NCBI GenBank assembly: GCA_018303645.1
Contig: JAGVXR010000053.1
Location: 1-15,331 of the forward strand
Origin: Candidatus Woesearchaeota archaeon
Lineage (GTDB): Archaea; Nanobdellota; Nanobdellia; Woesearchaeales; GW2011-AR4
Length of the DNA: 15,331 bases
Reading direction: 5' to 3'
Both the position numbers and the translations under genes were made by a program. Positions 1 to 6,347 of this stretch are shown one piece after another. The notes under the pieces were generated by a model. It was given only the letters and a program-made list of their open reading frames with translations. It did not search any database and was not told the DNA's origin. Numbering within the stretch: the first letter of the stretch is position 1; each line of letters opens with the position of its first letter.

Positions 1-1
1 C

Positions 2-346
2 TACTTGAGCCTGAACAGGGACAACCTAAATGCTATGCAGTCAAAGAGAGTGGAAAATTTAAAGCTATTATATGAGACTGGGCTAAATCAATTTTTAGAG
101 GGTGAATTGCCTGGTGCAGCAATAATACTTTTTGGAAGCTATTCGAGAGGCGATGACACAACTTCCTCAGACATAGATGTAGCAGTCATCGGGAGAAAAG
201 GAAAAACAATAAACTTGGAAGATTTTGAAAAAAAACTGGAAAGAAAAATAAATATTAATTATTATAAGTCGTTAAACGGAATTCATAAAGAGCTAAGGGA
301 GAATATTTGCAATGGAATTGTACTGTCAGGAGGTATAGAATTATGA
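2..346 (+). CDS. Minimal nucleotidyltransferase (MNT), partial at the 5' end
   Basis: Polymerase-beta-fold nucleotidyltransferase of the small archaeal/bacterial MNT class, the antitoxin half of HEPN-MNT pairs. Counting from the TTG at position 5, the signature G-S-x10-D-x-D lies at residues 44-58: G44 and S45, then D56 and D58, which bind the metal and NTP. In characterised pairs (known of the family) the MNT adds AMP to a tyrosine of its HEPN partner and silences it. The reading frame is open to the window edge. The first visible residues look like the linker after an N-terminal winged-helix domain seen in longer archaeal homologues, so the true start probably lies upstream and the TTG is not convincing. 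The 3' end overlaps the HEPN gene by ATGA, so the two are translationally coupled. The family call is firm; activity on its partner is inferred. Confidence 0.9.
   Translation, partial: YLSLNRDNLNAMQSKRVENLKLLYETGLNQFLEGELPGAAIILFGSYSRGDDTTSSDIDVAVIGRKGKTINLEDFEKKLERKININYYKSLNGIHKELRENICNGIVLSGGIEL
328..334 (+). promoter_or_regulatory. Shine-Dalgarno site of the HEPN gene
   Basis: A strong AGGAGGT lies 8 nt before the ATG at 343, inside the 3' end of the MNT gene. It fixes the HEPN start at 343 rather than at the in-frame ATG at 307. Other starts in this window lack such a site and look leaderless, which fits this being an internal gene of an operon. Confidence 0.8.
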
Positions 347-786
347 ATCCTATGAAAAATTTTGATGAATTCTTAAGAGAAGGGATAGTAAAAAAGCAGC
401 ATATTGATATGTCAAGGGCAAGGTTCCTAGTGAAAGAGTCGGAAAAGGCATATCAATTCATAACCAGCATAAATAAGGGTATGGGCATAAATGATGATAA
501 CGCCAACAGCATCGTAAAACTAAGCTATGACACAATAATGGAATTAATCCGCGCAGAAATGCTGATGCACGGCTACAATGCAGCCGGCCAAGGCGCACAT
601 GAAGCAGAAGTCTCTTATTTGAAGAATATTGGTTTCAGCGAGAACGATATCCAATTCGCTGATCAATTAAGATATTTCAGGAATGGAATGATGTATTATG
701 GAAAAATACTAGACAAAGAATATGCAGAAAAAGTAATAGAATTTTTGAACAGAGTCTATCCAAGAATAAAAAACATGTCAAAATAA
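343..786 (+). CDS. HEPN domain protein, partner of the MNT
   Basis: A 147-aa all-helical HEPN protein. HEPN proteins are RNases or RNase-derived partners of MNT enzymes, and the catalytic motif is R-x4-6-H. The start at 343 is set by the Shine-Dalgarno site at 328-334 and the ATGA overlap with the MNT stop. The helix normally carrying R-x4-H-x-Y is at residues 110-120: R113, N114, then Y118 and Y119 followed by G120. The catalytic His position is therefore Tyr, and the tyrosine that MNT enzymes AMPylate in characterised pairs is not at its usual spacing. This suggests either a non-nucleolytic HEPN or a variant chemistry. Operon layout and domain are clear from sequence; a toxin role is inferred and weakened by the missing His. 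A related possibility is a substrate-binding HEPN subunit of a two-part nucleotidyltransferase. Confidence 0.85.
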   Translation: MNPMKNFDEFLREGIVKKQHIDMSRARFLVKESEKAYQFITSINKGMGINDDNANSIVKLSYDTIMELIRAEMLMHGYNAAGQGAHEAEVSYLKNIGFSENDIQFADQLRYFRNGMMYYGKILDKEYAEKVIEFLNRVYPRIKNMSK

Positions 787-856
787 TCCAAAAATAATCA
801 TCCCACACGATGAAGAGTGTTTAAGTTATTTTAAAAATCAAACAAAAAACCTTACC

Positions 857-898
857 CCTACTTTTCGTTAAAAATCACAAAATTTATAAAAAAGTAGG
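857..898. repeat. 9-bp inverted repeat framing the fic promoter
   Basis: The arms CCTACTTTT (857-865) and AAAAGTAGG (890-898) are perfect reverse complements separated by 24 bp. The spacer holds the TATA box and the right arm abuts it. This is a good position for an operator that blocks TBP/TFB binding or RNA polymerase entry. Which protein binds is unknown. Confidence 0.55.
883..890 (+). promoter_or_regulatory. TATA box of the fic operon
   Basis: TTTATAAA is centred about 26 bp before the ATG at 913. That is the archaeal TATA-to-start-site distance, so the transcript probably begins at or next to the start codon (leaderless). No Shine-Dalgarno precedes the ATG. Confidence 0.65.
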
Positions 899-912
899 TA
901 TAAACTGATGTC

Positions 913-1788
913 ATGTCAACCATAAAGAAGCGGAAAGTCGGAAATCGGGAGTATTACTATGTTGAGCATAGCTTCAAGGCTGGCAAAAAGGTAAAAGTAG
1001 TGAGCAGGTACATTGGCAAGAAAGTCCCATATAATATCGAAGAAATCAAGGACGACATTGAGCATGAAGCCATGAAACTAACAATTTTTGACAGGCTGAA
1101 GGGCATTAAGGCAAAATATCAAAAAGAACAGGGCAAGCTGCCAAAATCGGAGAGAGAAAAGATGACTGAAGACTTTCTTGTGCATTTCATTTATGATTCC
1201 AGCAAGATTGAGGGAAGCAGCCTCTCCTTGAATGACACAAAGGGGCTTTTCCTTCACAATATAACCCCGAAAAACAGGCCTGTAAAAGATGTCAGGGAAG
1301 CTGAAGGCTACAGGGAAGCATTTTACTCAATGCTTAATTTCAAGGGCAGATTAAGCTTTGAAATTATCAAAAAATGGCATGCAATGATGTTTAGAAACAC
1401 TACGGATTACATTGCAGGGAAAATAAGAGTTCATAAAATCATTGTCACGGGAAGCAGGGCAGTTTTTCCGCATCCTGAAGACGTTCAGAAACTGCTCAAG
1501 GGGTTTTTTAATTGGTATAATAAAGAAGAGAAAAAACTGAATCCAGTAGAACTGGCTGCATTGGCGCACCTAAAATTCGTGTCGATACATCCCTTTTCGG
1601 ATGGAAATGGAAGGATAAGCAGGCTGCTGGCAAATTATATCCTGAAAAAGCACGGTTATCCTTTATTTAACATAAAGTTTGGAGATAGGATAGCATACTA
1701 CAAAAGCCTAGAAACAAGCCAGGTTCATTATAAGCCAAAATATTTTGTAAGGTATTTTTTGAAGAGCTATATGAAGGCAAATAGCTGA
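913..1788 (+). CDS. Fic family protein, AMP-transferase (self-inhibited type)
   Basis: Fic enzymes transfer AMP (rarely other groups) from a nucleotide to Ser, Thr or Tyr of target proteins. The catalytic loop H-P-F-x2-G-N-G-R is complete at residues 226-234, with H226 as the base and R237 in the following R-I-S-R-L-L helix. The target-docking flap is near 176-191. An N-terminal inhibitory helix of the [S/T]-x3-E-[G/N] form is present at 96-101, with inhibitory Glu E100. This places it among class II Fic proteins that restrain themselves instead of using a separate antitoxin, which agrees with the absence of a small antitoxin gene beside it. Residues 1-40 form a basic, strand-rich extension of unknown role. 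It is first gene of a cluster with HD, Cys-cluster and dnaJ genes. Target unknown; the family call is near certain. Confidence 0.95.
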   Translation: MSTIKKRKVGNREYYYVEHSFKAGKKVKVVSRYIGKKVPYNIEEIKDDIEHEAMKLTIFDRLKGIKAKYQKEQGKLPKSEREKMTEDFLVHFIYDSSKIEGSSLSLNDTKGLFLHNITPKNRPVKDVREAEGYREAFYSMLNFKGRLSFEIIKKWHAMMFRNTTDYIAGKIRVHKIIVTGSRAVFPHPEDVQKLLKGFFNWYNKEEKKLNPVELAALAHLKFVSIHPFSDGNGRISRLLANYILKKHGYPLFNIKFGDRIAYYKSLETSQVHYKPKYFVRYFLKSYMKANS

Positions 1789-1814
1789 TACCAATAATAA
1801 AAAGTGTGAATGAC

Positions 1815-2294
1815 ATGACTAAGATCCCAACTAAAAGAGAGTGCTTGGAAATTTTGAATAGGAATAAAACTCCTTCTAAAATTATTGAACATTCAAAAGC
1901 TGTATGCAAAGTTGCAGAAAAAGCTGCCAATGGATTAATTAAAAAAGGCATAAAATTAAACAAAAAGCTTGTAATTGCAGCAGCATTGCTCCATGACATA
2001 GAAAGGGCAAAGCCAAACCACGTTATTAAAGGCTCAAGATTATTAAAAAGCATGGGTTTTTCAGAAGTTGCTGAAGTCGTCAAAAAGCACAGCTTATATA
2101 AACTGGAAGTGAAAAACAGGCAGCCAAGCACGTGGGAGGAAAAAATTGTATTTTATGCTGACAAAAGAGTTAAAGCCAACAAGATTGTCAGCCTGAAAGA
2201 AAGGTTTGATTCGCTGGAAAAGGCATATAAGGTTAATTTAAGCAAAGAATTCAAGTTCACAAAAAATATAGAAAAAGAATTATTGGGAAAATAA
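1815..2294 (+). CDS. HD domain phosphohydrolase
   Basis: Small metal-dependent HD-superfamily hydrolase of the HDIG type, usually cleaving phosphate esters of nucleotides or cyclic nucleotides. Counting from the ATG at 1815 (159 aa), the metal ligands appear in order: H26, the H60-D61 doublet in an L-L-H-D-I helix, H69, H92 and D116 (in Y-A-D-K). The set is complete, so it is probably active. A GTG at 1806 in frame would add three residues; ATG is preferred, but no ribosome binding site decides it. The gene follows fic by 26 bp and precedes the Cys-cluster gene by a few bases, so co-transcription is likely. Substrate cannot be read from sequence. One option suggested by context is removal of nucleotides or nucleotide-derived signals linked to Fic, but that is speculation. 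Confidence 0.85.
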   Translation: MTKIPTKRECLEILNRNKTPSKIIEHSKAVCKVAEKAANGLIKKGIKLNKKLVIAAALLHDIERAKPNHVIKGSRLLKSMGFSEVAEVVKKHSLYKLEVKNRQPSTWEEKIVFYADKRVKANKIVSLKERFDSLEKAYKVNLSKEFKFTKNIEKELLGK

Positions 2295-2303
2295 AAACTG
2301 GTG

Positions 2304-2831
2304 ATGAGCTTGATTTACAAAAACACCCCATTAAAAGAGGTTTTGAAACTGGCTGCGCCGTGTCGCTGCAGTTCCTGCAATCACGGATGCAAATTCGGCT
2401 CAGGCTCTTTGGCAGGGAACGATGCAAAGAACATAGCAAAATTTTTGGGCGTTTCAGAGCAGGACTTGAAAAAGGGCTTTTTGGAGGAGATTGAGTTATT
2501 CAACAAAAAATTATTGCGCCCGAAATTAATAAGGGAGAAAGACAAGCCTTATGGAAAATGCGTATTTTTCGACGATGAAAAGGGTTGTACAGTCCATGAA
2601 GTCAAGCCTTTGGAGTGCAAGACAAGCATCCAGTGCAAGGATTACGGCGAGGATTTAAGTGTCTGGTTTATGGTCAACCACGTGGTTGATGCAAATGACG
2701 CGGAAAGCGTAAGGCAGTATGCGCAATACTTAAAAAGCGGGGGCAAGGCGATACCGGGCGCTGAGCTTGAAAGCCTTGTTCCTGACAAGGAAAGATTAAA
2801 AAAAATTTTAAGCTATGGGATTTTGAAGTAA
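2304..2831 (+). CDS. YkgJ-type cysteine-cluster (CxxCxxCC family) protein
   Basis: The 175-aa protein matches the CxxCxxCC family (also called YkgJ), thought to bind a zinc or iron-sulfur centre; the biochemical role is not established. The first cluster is C20, C22, C25 and C29. The second is C86 and C95 in the pattern G-K-C-V-F-F-D then G-C-T-V-H-E, followed by K-P-L-E-C105, the usual R/K-P-x2-C of the family. C111 is additional. The first cluster is spaced slightly differently from the name-giving motif. A GTG at 2301 directly before the ATG at 2304 could also start the protein; ATG is preferred. The spacing is 6-9 bp from the HD gene and 1 bp to dnaJ, so it sits inside the operon. Family call good, function unknown. 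Confidence 0.83.
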   Translation: MSLIYKNTPLKEVLKLAAPCRCSSCNHGCKFGSGSLAGNDAKNIAKFLGVSEQDLKKGFLEEIELFNKKLLRPKLIREKDKPYGKCVFFDDEKGCTVHEVKPLECKTSIQCKDYGEDLSVWFMVNHVVDANDAESVRQYAQYLKSGGKAIPGAELESLVPDKERLKKILSYGILK

Positions 2832-2832
2832 G

Positions 2833-3948
2833 ATGCCAAAAGACAAAGACTATTACAAAATTTTAGGAGTGGGCAAGAATGCCACAAAGGAAGAGATAAA
2901 GGCAGCCTACAAAAAATTGGCTAAACAATACCATCCTGACTTGAATAAATCCCCAGGCGTCGCTGAAAAATTCAAGGAAATCAACGAGGCTGCCGCAGTC
3001 CTTGGTGACGACGAGAAAAGGAAGCAGTACGACCAGTTTGGAACAGCAGGCGGGCAATTTCAGCAGGGATTTTCAGGGTTTGATTTCTCGGATTTCATGT
3101 CAGACATTGGCGGATTTGGAATGGATTTTGACAGTATTTTTGAAAATTTCTTCGGTGGCGGCAGCTCCTCAGGCAGGACAAGGAGAAGGCAAAGAGGCTC
3201 TGACTTGAGGTATGATATGGAAATTGAACTGGAAGATGCTGCATTAGGCGCAACAAGGACGATAAATGTGCCTAGATTGGAAGAATGTGAAAAATGCAAT
3301 GGAACAGGCGCTGAAAGCGCAAAAGACATTGTAACTTGCGATGAATGCGGCGGCAGGGGCGTATCGACAAGAACGCAAAGAACTCCGTTTGGATTGTTTT
3401 CAACAACCACAACATGCAGGAAATGCAGGGGGCAGGGAAAATACATAAAAAATGCATGCCCAGAATGCAATGGAAAAGGCGTTGTGAGAAAAACAAGAAA
3501 AATTGAAGTGAGTATTCCGAAAGGCGCTGTTGACGGCACAAACTTGAGGATCCAGGGAGAAGGCGAGGCAGGCGGGCACGGAACTGATTCAGGGGATTTG
3601 TACATTGTGATTCATGTCAAGCCACACAAGGTTTTTGAAAGGCACGGCAACAATGTTTATGTAAAAATTCCAGTATCATTCACGACAGCAACTTTGGGAG
3701 GCGAAATAGAAGTCCCTACCCTGAAAGGAAAGGCAGAATTAAAAATCCCTGCAGGCACCCAAAGCAATACAATTTTCAGGATGAAAGGGCTTGGCATTCC
3801 TGACCTGCACAGCCACCATGTTGGGGACGAAAATGTTGAAGTTTATATCACGGTTCCTGAAAAACTGACTAAGAAGCAAAAACAGCTTCTTGAAGAGTTT
3901 GAGAAGGAGAACAAGGGAAAGGGGTTCTTGAAGGGGGTGTTTGGGTGA
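2833..3948 (+). CDS. dnaJ: Chaperone DnaJ (type I Hsp40)
   Basis: Co-chaperone that delivers unfolded clients to DnaK and triggers its ATPase. All type I parts are present over 371 aa. The J domain holds the essential H34-P35-D36 loop. A Gly/Phe-rich linker covers about residues 69-115. Four C-x2-C-x-G-x-G zinc repeats begin at C152, C169, C195 and C209. A C-terminal client-binding and dimerisation region follows from about residue 220. The ATG lies one base after the stop of the Cys-cluster gene. No dnaK or grpE is in the window, so the partner must be encoded elsewhere. Full-length DnaJ/DnaK systems in archaea are generally regarded as acquired from bacteria. The odd point is its place at the end of a fic-HD-CxxCxxCC cluster instead of with dnaK. 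Confidence 0.97.
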   Translation: MPKDKDYYKILGVGKNATKEEIKAAYKKLAKQYHPDLNKSPGVAEKFKEINEAAAVLGDDEKRKQYDQFGTAGGQFQQGFSGFDFSDFMSDIGGFGMDFDSIFENFFGGGSSSGRTRRRQRGSDLRYDMEIELEDAALGATRTINVPRLEECEKCNGTGAESAKDIVTCDECGGRGVSTRTQRTPFGLFSTTTTCRKCRGQGKYIKNACPECNGKGVVRKTRKIEVSIPKGAVDGTNLRIQGEGEAGGHGTDSGDLYIVIHVKPHKVFERHGNNVYVKIPVSFTTATLGGEIEVPTLKGKAELKIPAGTQSNTIFRMKGLGIPDLHSHHVGDENVEVYITVPEKLTKKQKQLLEEFEKENKGKGFLKGVFG

Positions 3949-3976
3949 AGTTTAATAATAGCTAAAAAAACAAAGG

Positions 3977-3984
3977 TTTAAAAA
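3977..3984 (+). promoter_or_regulatory. TATA box of the UPF0175-like gene
   Basis: TTTAAAAA is centred about 29 bp before the ATG at 4010. It is followed by an 8-bp palindrome AAACGTTT (3982-3989) overlapping its edge. A leaderless transcript is likely. The palindrome is short and could be chance in AT-rich DNA. Confidence 0.5.
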
Positions 3985-4009
3985 CGTTTAAATTGTGTGA
4001 TTAAATACT

Positions 4010-4195
4010 ATGAAAGAAAACAAAAAACTGAAAATAGCATTAGAAAAATTCAAAAATAATGAAGCGACAGCAAGCAAAGCTGCAAGTATGGCTGGTATAC
4101 CTTTATCACAATTTCTAGGTATACTTGTACAGAAGAAAATTGATTTTCATTATGGTTTGAAAGAGCTAGAAGAAGATTTTGAAGGTCTTATTTAA
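4010..4195 (+). CDS. UPF0175-like small antitoxin-type protein
   Basis: A 61-aa protein resembling UPF0175, a family of small DNA-binding antitoxins usually encoded beside a PIN-domain toxin in archaea and cyanobacteria. The pattern fits: an N-terminal helix, a short helix-turn-helix around residues 19-40 (S-K-A-A-S-M-A-G-I, then a P-L-S-Q-F-L recognition helix), and the family's tail with F-H-Y then L-x2-L-E-E-D near 46-56. It has its own TATA box. No PIN gene lies next to it: the next gene is nadM on the opposite strand, and the two 3' ends overlap by 8 bp, leaving no room for a downstream partner. It may be an orphan antitoxin, a trans-acting regulator, or the remnant of a lost pair. The family call rests on pattern recognition over a short protein. 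Confidence 0.72.
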   Translation: MKENKKLKIALEKFKNNEATASKAASMAGIPLSQFLGILVQKKIDFHYGLKELEEDFEGLI

Positions 4196-4691
4196 TTTCA
4201 TATATCTTTTTAATCCTTTCTACACCTTTAATCTTCTTAATATAATCCACGATCTCCTTCGGCACTAAACTCTGCCAGTTCTTATTTTTAATTATTTTAT
4301 CCCTTATAATGGTGCTGCTTATCCCTTTGATTAGCTTTATTTTCTTGACTTTTGAATCATGCCTTTTGAAGCATCTTAATGTCCACTGATTGCCCGAGTA
4401 GACAAAATCGTATTTTGGCAGGTTTTTCTTTATGTAATCAACCCATTTTTTGTCATTGTACAAGTCAGGAACAGGATAGATTTTGTAATGCCTTATTTTG
4501 TTGTTTTTCAGGGTATTGGCTACCATCTGCTTCCTTTCATTGTAAGAAAATGGGTTGTCCAGAGTATCCTTTTCCTGAGAGCTTCCGATTGCAATAATTA
4601 CTTCATCAGCTTCTTTCAGAACCTTTTTTATGTCAATAAGATGCGCATTGTGAAAAGGCTGGAATCTGCCGATGAAAAGGGCGCGTTGCAT
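4188..4691 (-). CDS. nadM: Nicotinamide-nucleotide adenylyltransferase, archaeal NadM type
   Basis: Joins NMN (or nicotinate mononucleotide) with ATP to give NAD+ (or its acid precursor) and pyrophosphate, the last or near-last step of NAD synthesis in the cytoplasm. The 167-aa length is normal for archaeal NadM. The nucleotidyltransferase motif G-R-F-Q-P-F-H-x2-H is at residues 8-17, with H14 and H17 stabilising the triphosphate. The second signature I-S-S-T-x-I-R is at 124-130. It is transcribed alone from a promoter facing that of the radical SAM gene. Its last codons overlap the end of the convergent UPF0175-like gene, so the two mRNAs are complementary over 8 bp or more. Assignment is secure; relatives acting on other nucleotides are less likely given both motifs. 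Confidence 0.95.
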   Translation of the reverse strand: MQRALFIGRFQPFHNAHLIDIKKVLKEADEVIIAIGSSQEKDTLDNPFSYNERKQMVANTLKNNKIRHYKIYPVPDLYNDKKWVDYIKKNLPKYDFVYSGNQWTLRCFKRHDSKVKKIKLIKGISSTIIRDKIIKNKNWQSLVPKEIVDYIKKIKGVERIKKIYEIK

Positions 4692-4713
4692 AAAAAGAAA
4701 TAGTTTTAGGGAT

Positions 4714-4723
4714 GTTTATAAAG
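4714..4723 (-). promoter_or_regulatory. TATA box of nadM
   Basis: On the minus strand this reads CTTTATAAAC, centred 27-28 bp before the nadM ATG at 4691. No Shine-Dalgarno is present, so a leaderless mRNA is expected. Confidence 0.65.
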
Positions 4724-4750
4724 GTTGTTGGGAAATATTATAAAGTTTCT

Positions 4751-4770
4751 ATTATTCTTATAGGAATAAT
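4751..4770. repeat. Perfect inverted repeat between nadM and the radical SAM gene
   Basis: ATTATTC and GAATAAT are exact reverse complements around the 6-nt spacer TTATAG. The site lies between the two divergent TATA boxes, about 15 bp ahead of the radical SAM one. This is where archaeal activators or repressors bind. The sequence is AT-rich, so chance is possible. Confidence 0.45.
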
Positions 4771-4784
4771 TTTATCAAAAGTTT

Positions 4785-4793
4785 ATTTAAATA
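4785..4793 (+). promoter_or_regulatory. TATA box of the radical SAM gene
   Basis: ATTTAAATA within an AT-only run is centred about 24 bp before the ATG at 4813. The short AAAGGG near 4806 is too close to the start for a normal ribosome binding site, so leaderless initiation is favoured. Confidence 0.55.
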
Positions 4794-4812
4794 TATTATA
4801 TAGTAAAAGGGT

Positions 4813-6249
4813 ATGAGCGTTGTTCACCCTATGCATAGGGGGCCATTTTTAAGATATTTTCTTGAAGTGGAGCCTTCGTTTGCCAGCCCGATGGAATGGA
4901 TTCTTGCCTCTAACGACATTGAGGTTTACTATGTACCTAAAATGGGGCAAAGAACTGATCCGGAATTTTATATGGCAACAAAGGACGGAGTTCTTATTAA
5001 ATTTGCTTTTACAGGTGATATGACTGGAATCTATAAATTGCTCAAATCAGAAAAAGGTAGCTCTGTTGATACTGTTGTTGAGATGGACCCAAAGCACAGG
5101 TTTCATCTGGATAGGGGCAGCTTGCCTGTTAATGGAGTTGTTGATGACAAAGCCAAATCCGGGGATCAAATTCTAGAATCACTTGTAAACTATGCTTATT
5201 CCAAAGCAAAGTCTGTTGAAAACCCTAATGCAAGGGGCATGGCGCGGAATTTCCAAGTTTTGACTTATGATGCCATAGTATCAAGATTCAAAATGCTTGA
5301 GGCTATGCAAAGCTCAACAGATATTATTCCAGACCAGTCACCAAGGACCATTTTCATAAAAGCTGGAGATGGTTGCGTGATGGAATGTAATTACTGTCCC
5401 GAAGGTTTGGTAAGGTTCAAGCCTTATTCAATGACACAATTTTTGGAACACATCCAGAATACCAAAAGCGCACTTACGGACATACTTGGAAAAGAAGGTA
5501 TAACGAAGATGAATGAAGGTTTTATCAATGTGTCTGACATTGGATGGCTAGACCTTTTTCATAGAACTGGCAGAACGGATTTAACTTCTGTAGAAGCAGT
5601 AAGACTCATGCGTGAATATTTTCCATGGTTGGAGAAAATAGGAACTTTTATAGGAAGCTCTACAGCATTAGCACTATCAGAAGGTACAGATGGAATACGT
5701 TATGTTGGCAGCAAGAGGTACAATACAAGATTTTTTGAAACTTTGAATGGTAAGGGCAACTTAATAAACAGGCTTTATTTGGGGGTTGAAACAGCACATA
5801 CAGAGGGCTCGTACCTCTTAAATAAAAGGATAAACTATTGGCAAAAGCTTACAGCTACAAAATTAATTCAAGACTCTGGGATAAGATTAAAGGTAATTGT
5901 GCAGTTGGGTGTTTTGGGAAAAGGGTTTTATCCTTTGGGCAAGGAAATTACTCCTGAAAATTTTGTTACATGGGAAGAGGCTACAGATATAACAGCAGGA
6001 TGGATAAATGAAGTTCAACCTTATAGAGTTCTTGAATCTGTTTACCAGCCTTCACCAGAGCTTCCAATTAACAGGCTCATAAAAGATGGCAGAATTGTGC
6101 CTTATGACAACCCCGAACAAATAGAGCAAGAAAGAAAAAGACTAAGAGAGAATATAAGAATTTTTAAAAATGAATTTAAAGTCGAGCCGCGCTATGAGGA
6201 TTTCCTACCTAAGAAAGGCGGTCAAGTTATAGAATATCGCAAAAAATAA
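4813..6249 (+). CDS. Radical SAM enzyme with an unrecognised N-terminal domain
   Basis: A 478-aa enzyme that should reductively split S-adenosylmethionine at a 4Fe-4S cluster to start radical chemistry. The cluster motif C-x3-C-x2-C is exact: C188, C192, C195. Downstream are Elp3-like barrel signatures: L-G-V-E-T at 323-327 (SAM-binding strand), L-L-N-K-R around 335-339, and a hydrophobic strand ending Q-L-G-V-L-G near 364-369. Residues 1-180 precede the barrel and match no domain I can name. They include H5 and H8 and a likely small alpha/beta fold. The charged C-terminal tail (about 430-478) shows no extra CxxC cluster motif and no B12-binding motif. The gene is monocistronic with its own promoter, divergent from nadM and upstream of a Dph6-like gene. 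Substrate unknown; tRNA or protein modification are guesses from barrel type and neighbours only. Confidence 0.93.
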   Translation: MSVVHPMHRGPFLRYFLEVEPSFASPMEWILASNDIEVYYVPKMGQRTDPEFYMATKDGVLIKFAFTGDMTGIYKLLKSEKGSSVDTVVEMDPKHRFHLDRGSLPVNGVVDDKAKSGDQILESLVNYAYSKAKSVENPNARGMARNFQVLTYDAIVSRFKMLEAMQSSTDIIPDQSPRTIFIKAGDGCVMECNYCPEGLVRFKPYSMTQFLEHIQNTKSALTDILGKEGITKMNEGFINVSDIGWLDLFHRTGRTDLTSVEAVRLMREYFPWLEKIGTFIGSSTALALSEGTDGIRYVGSKRYNTRFFETLNGKGNLINRLYLGVETAHTEGSYLLNKRINYWQKLTATKLIQDSGIRLKVIVQLGVLGKGFYPLGKEITPENFVTWEEATDITAGWINEVQPYRVLESVYQPSPELPINRLIKDGRIVPYDNPEQIEQERKRLRENIRIFKNEFKVEPRYEDFLPKKGGQVIEYRKK

Positions 6250-6317
6250 TTATCTAAATAGCTTGTTATTTAACCATTAAACCTATCTTTAGATGCTTTC
6301 AGATTTTCCATCAAAAC

Positions 6318-6327
6318 CTTTATAAAC
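6318..6327 (+). promoter_or_regulatory. TATA box of the Dph6-like gene
   Basis: CTTTATAAAC, identical to the nadM box, is centred 25-26 bp before the ATG at 6348. This implies a leaderless mRNA and a transcript separate from the radical SAM gene. Confidence 0.65.
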
Positions 6328-6347
6328 AAAATAACTATACTTTTTTC

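Noticed and set aside
307..342. Longer start for the HEPN gene at the ATG at 307
   Set aside because: It would add residues out of keeping with the family and lies inside the MNT gene ahead of the strong Shine-Dalgarno at 328-334, which points to 343.
1667..2131. 154-aa minus-strand frame across the fic end and HD gene
   Set aside because: Shadow of two real genes on the other strand; low-complexity Leu/Phe/Ser product without a start signal.
3060..3605. 181-aa open frame on the minus strand within dnaJ
   Set aside because: It is antisense to a full, motif-complete dnaJ and its Pro/Cys/His-rich product mirrors the complement of zinc-finger codons; no promoter or recognisable domain.
6252..6294. 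ATCTAAA / TTTAGAT inverted repeat between the radical SAM and Dph6-like genes
   Set aside because: Seven-bp arms 29 nt apart in AT-rich DNA, away from the TATA box; expected often by chance.
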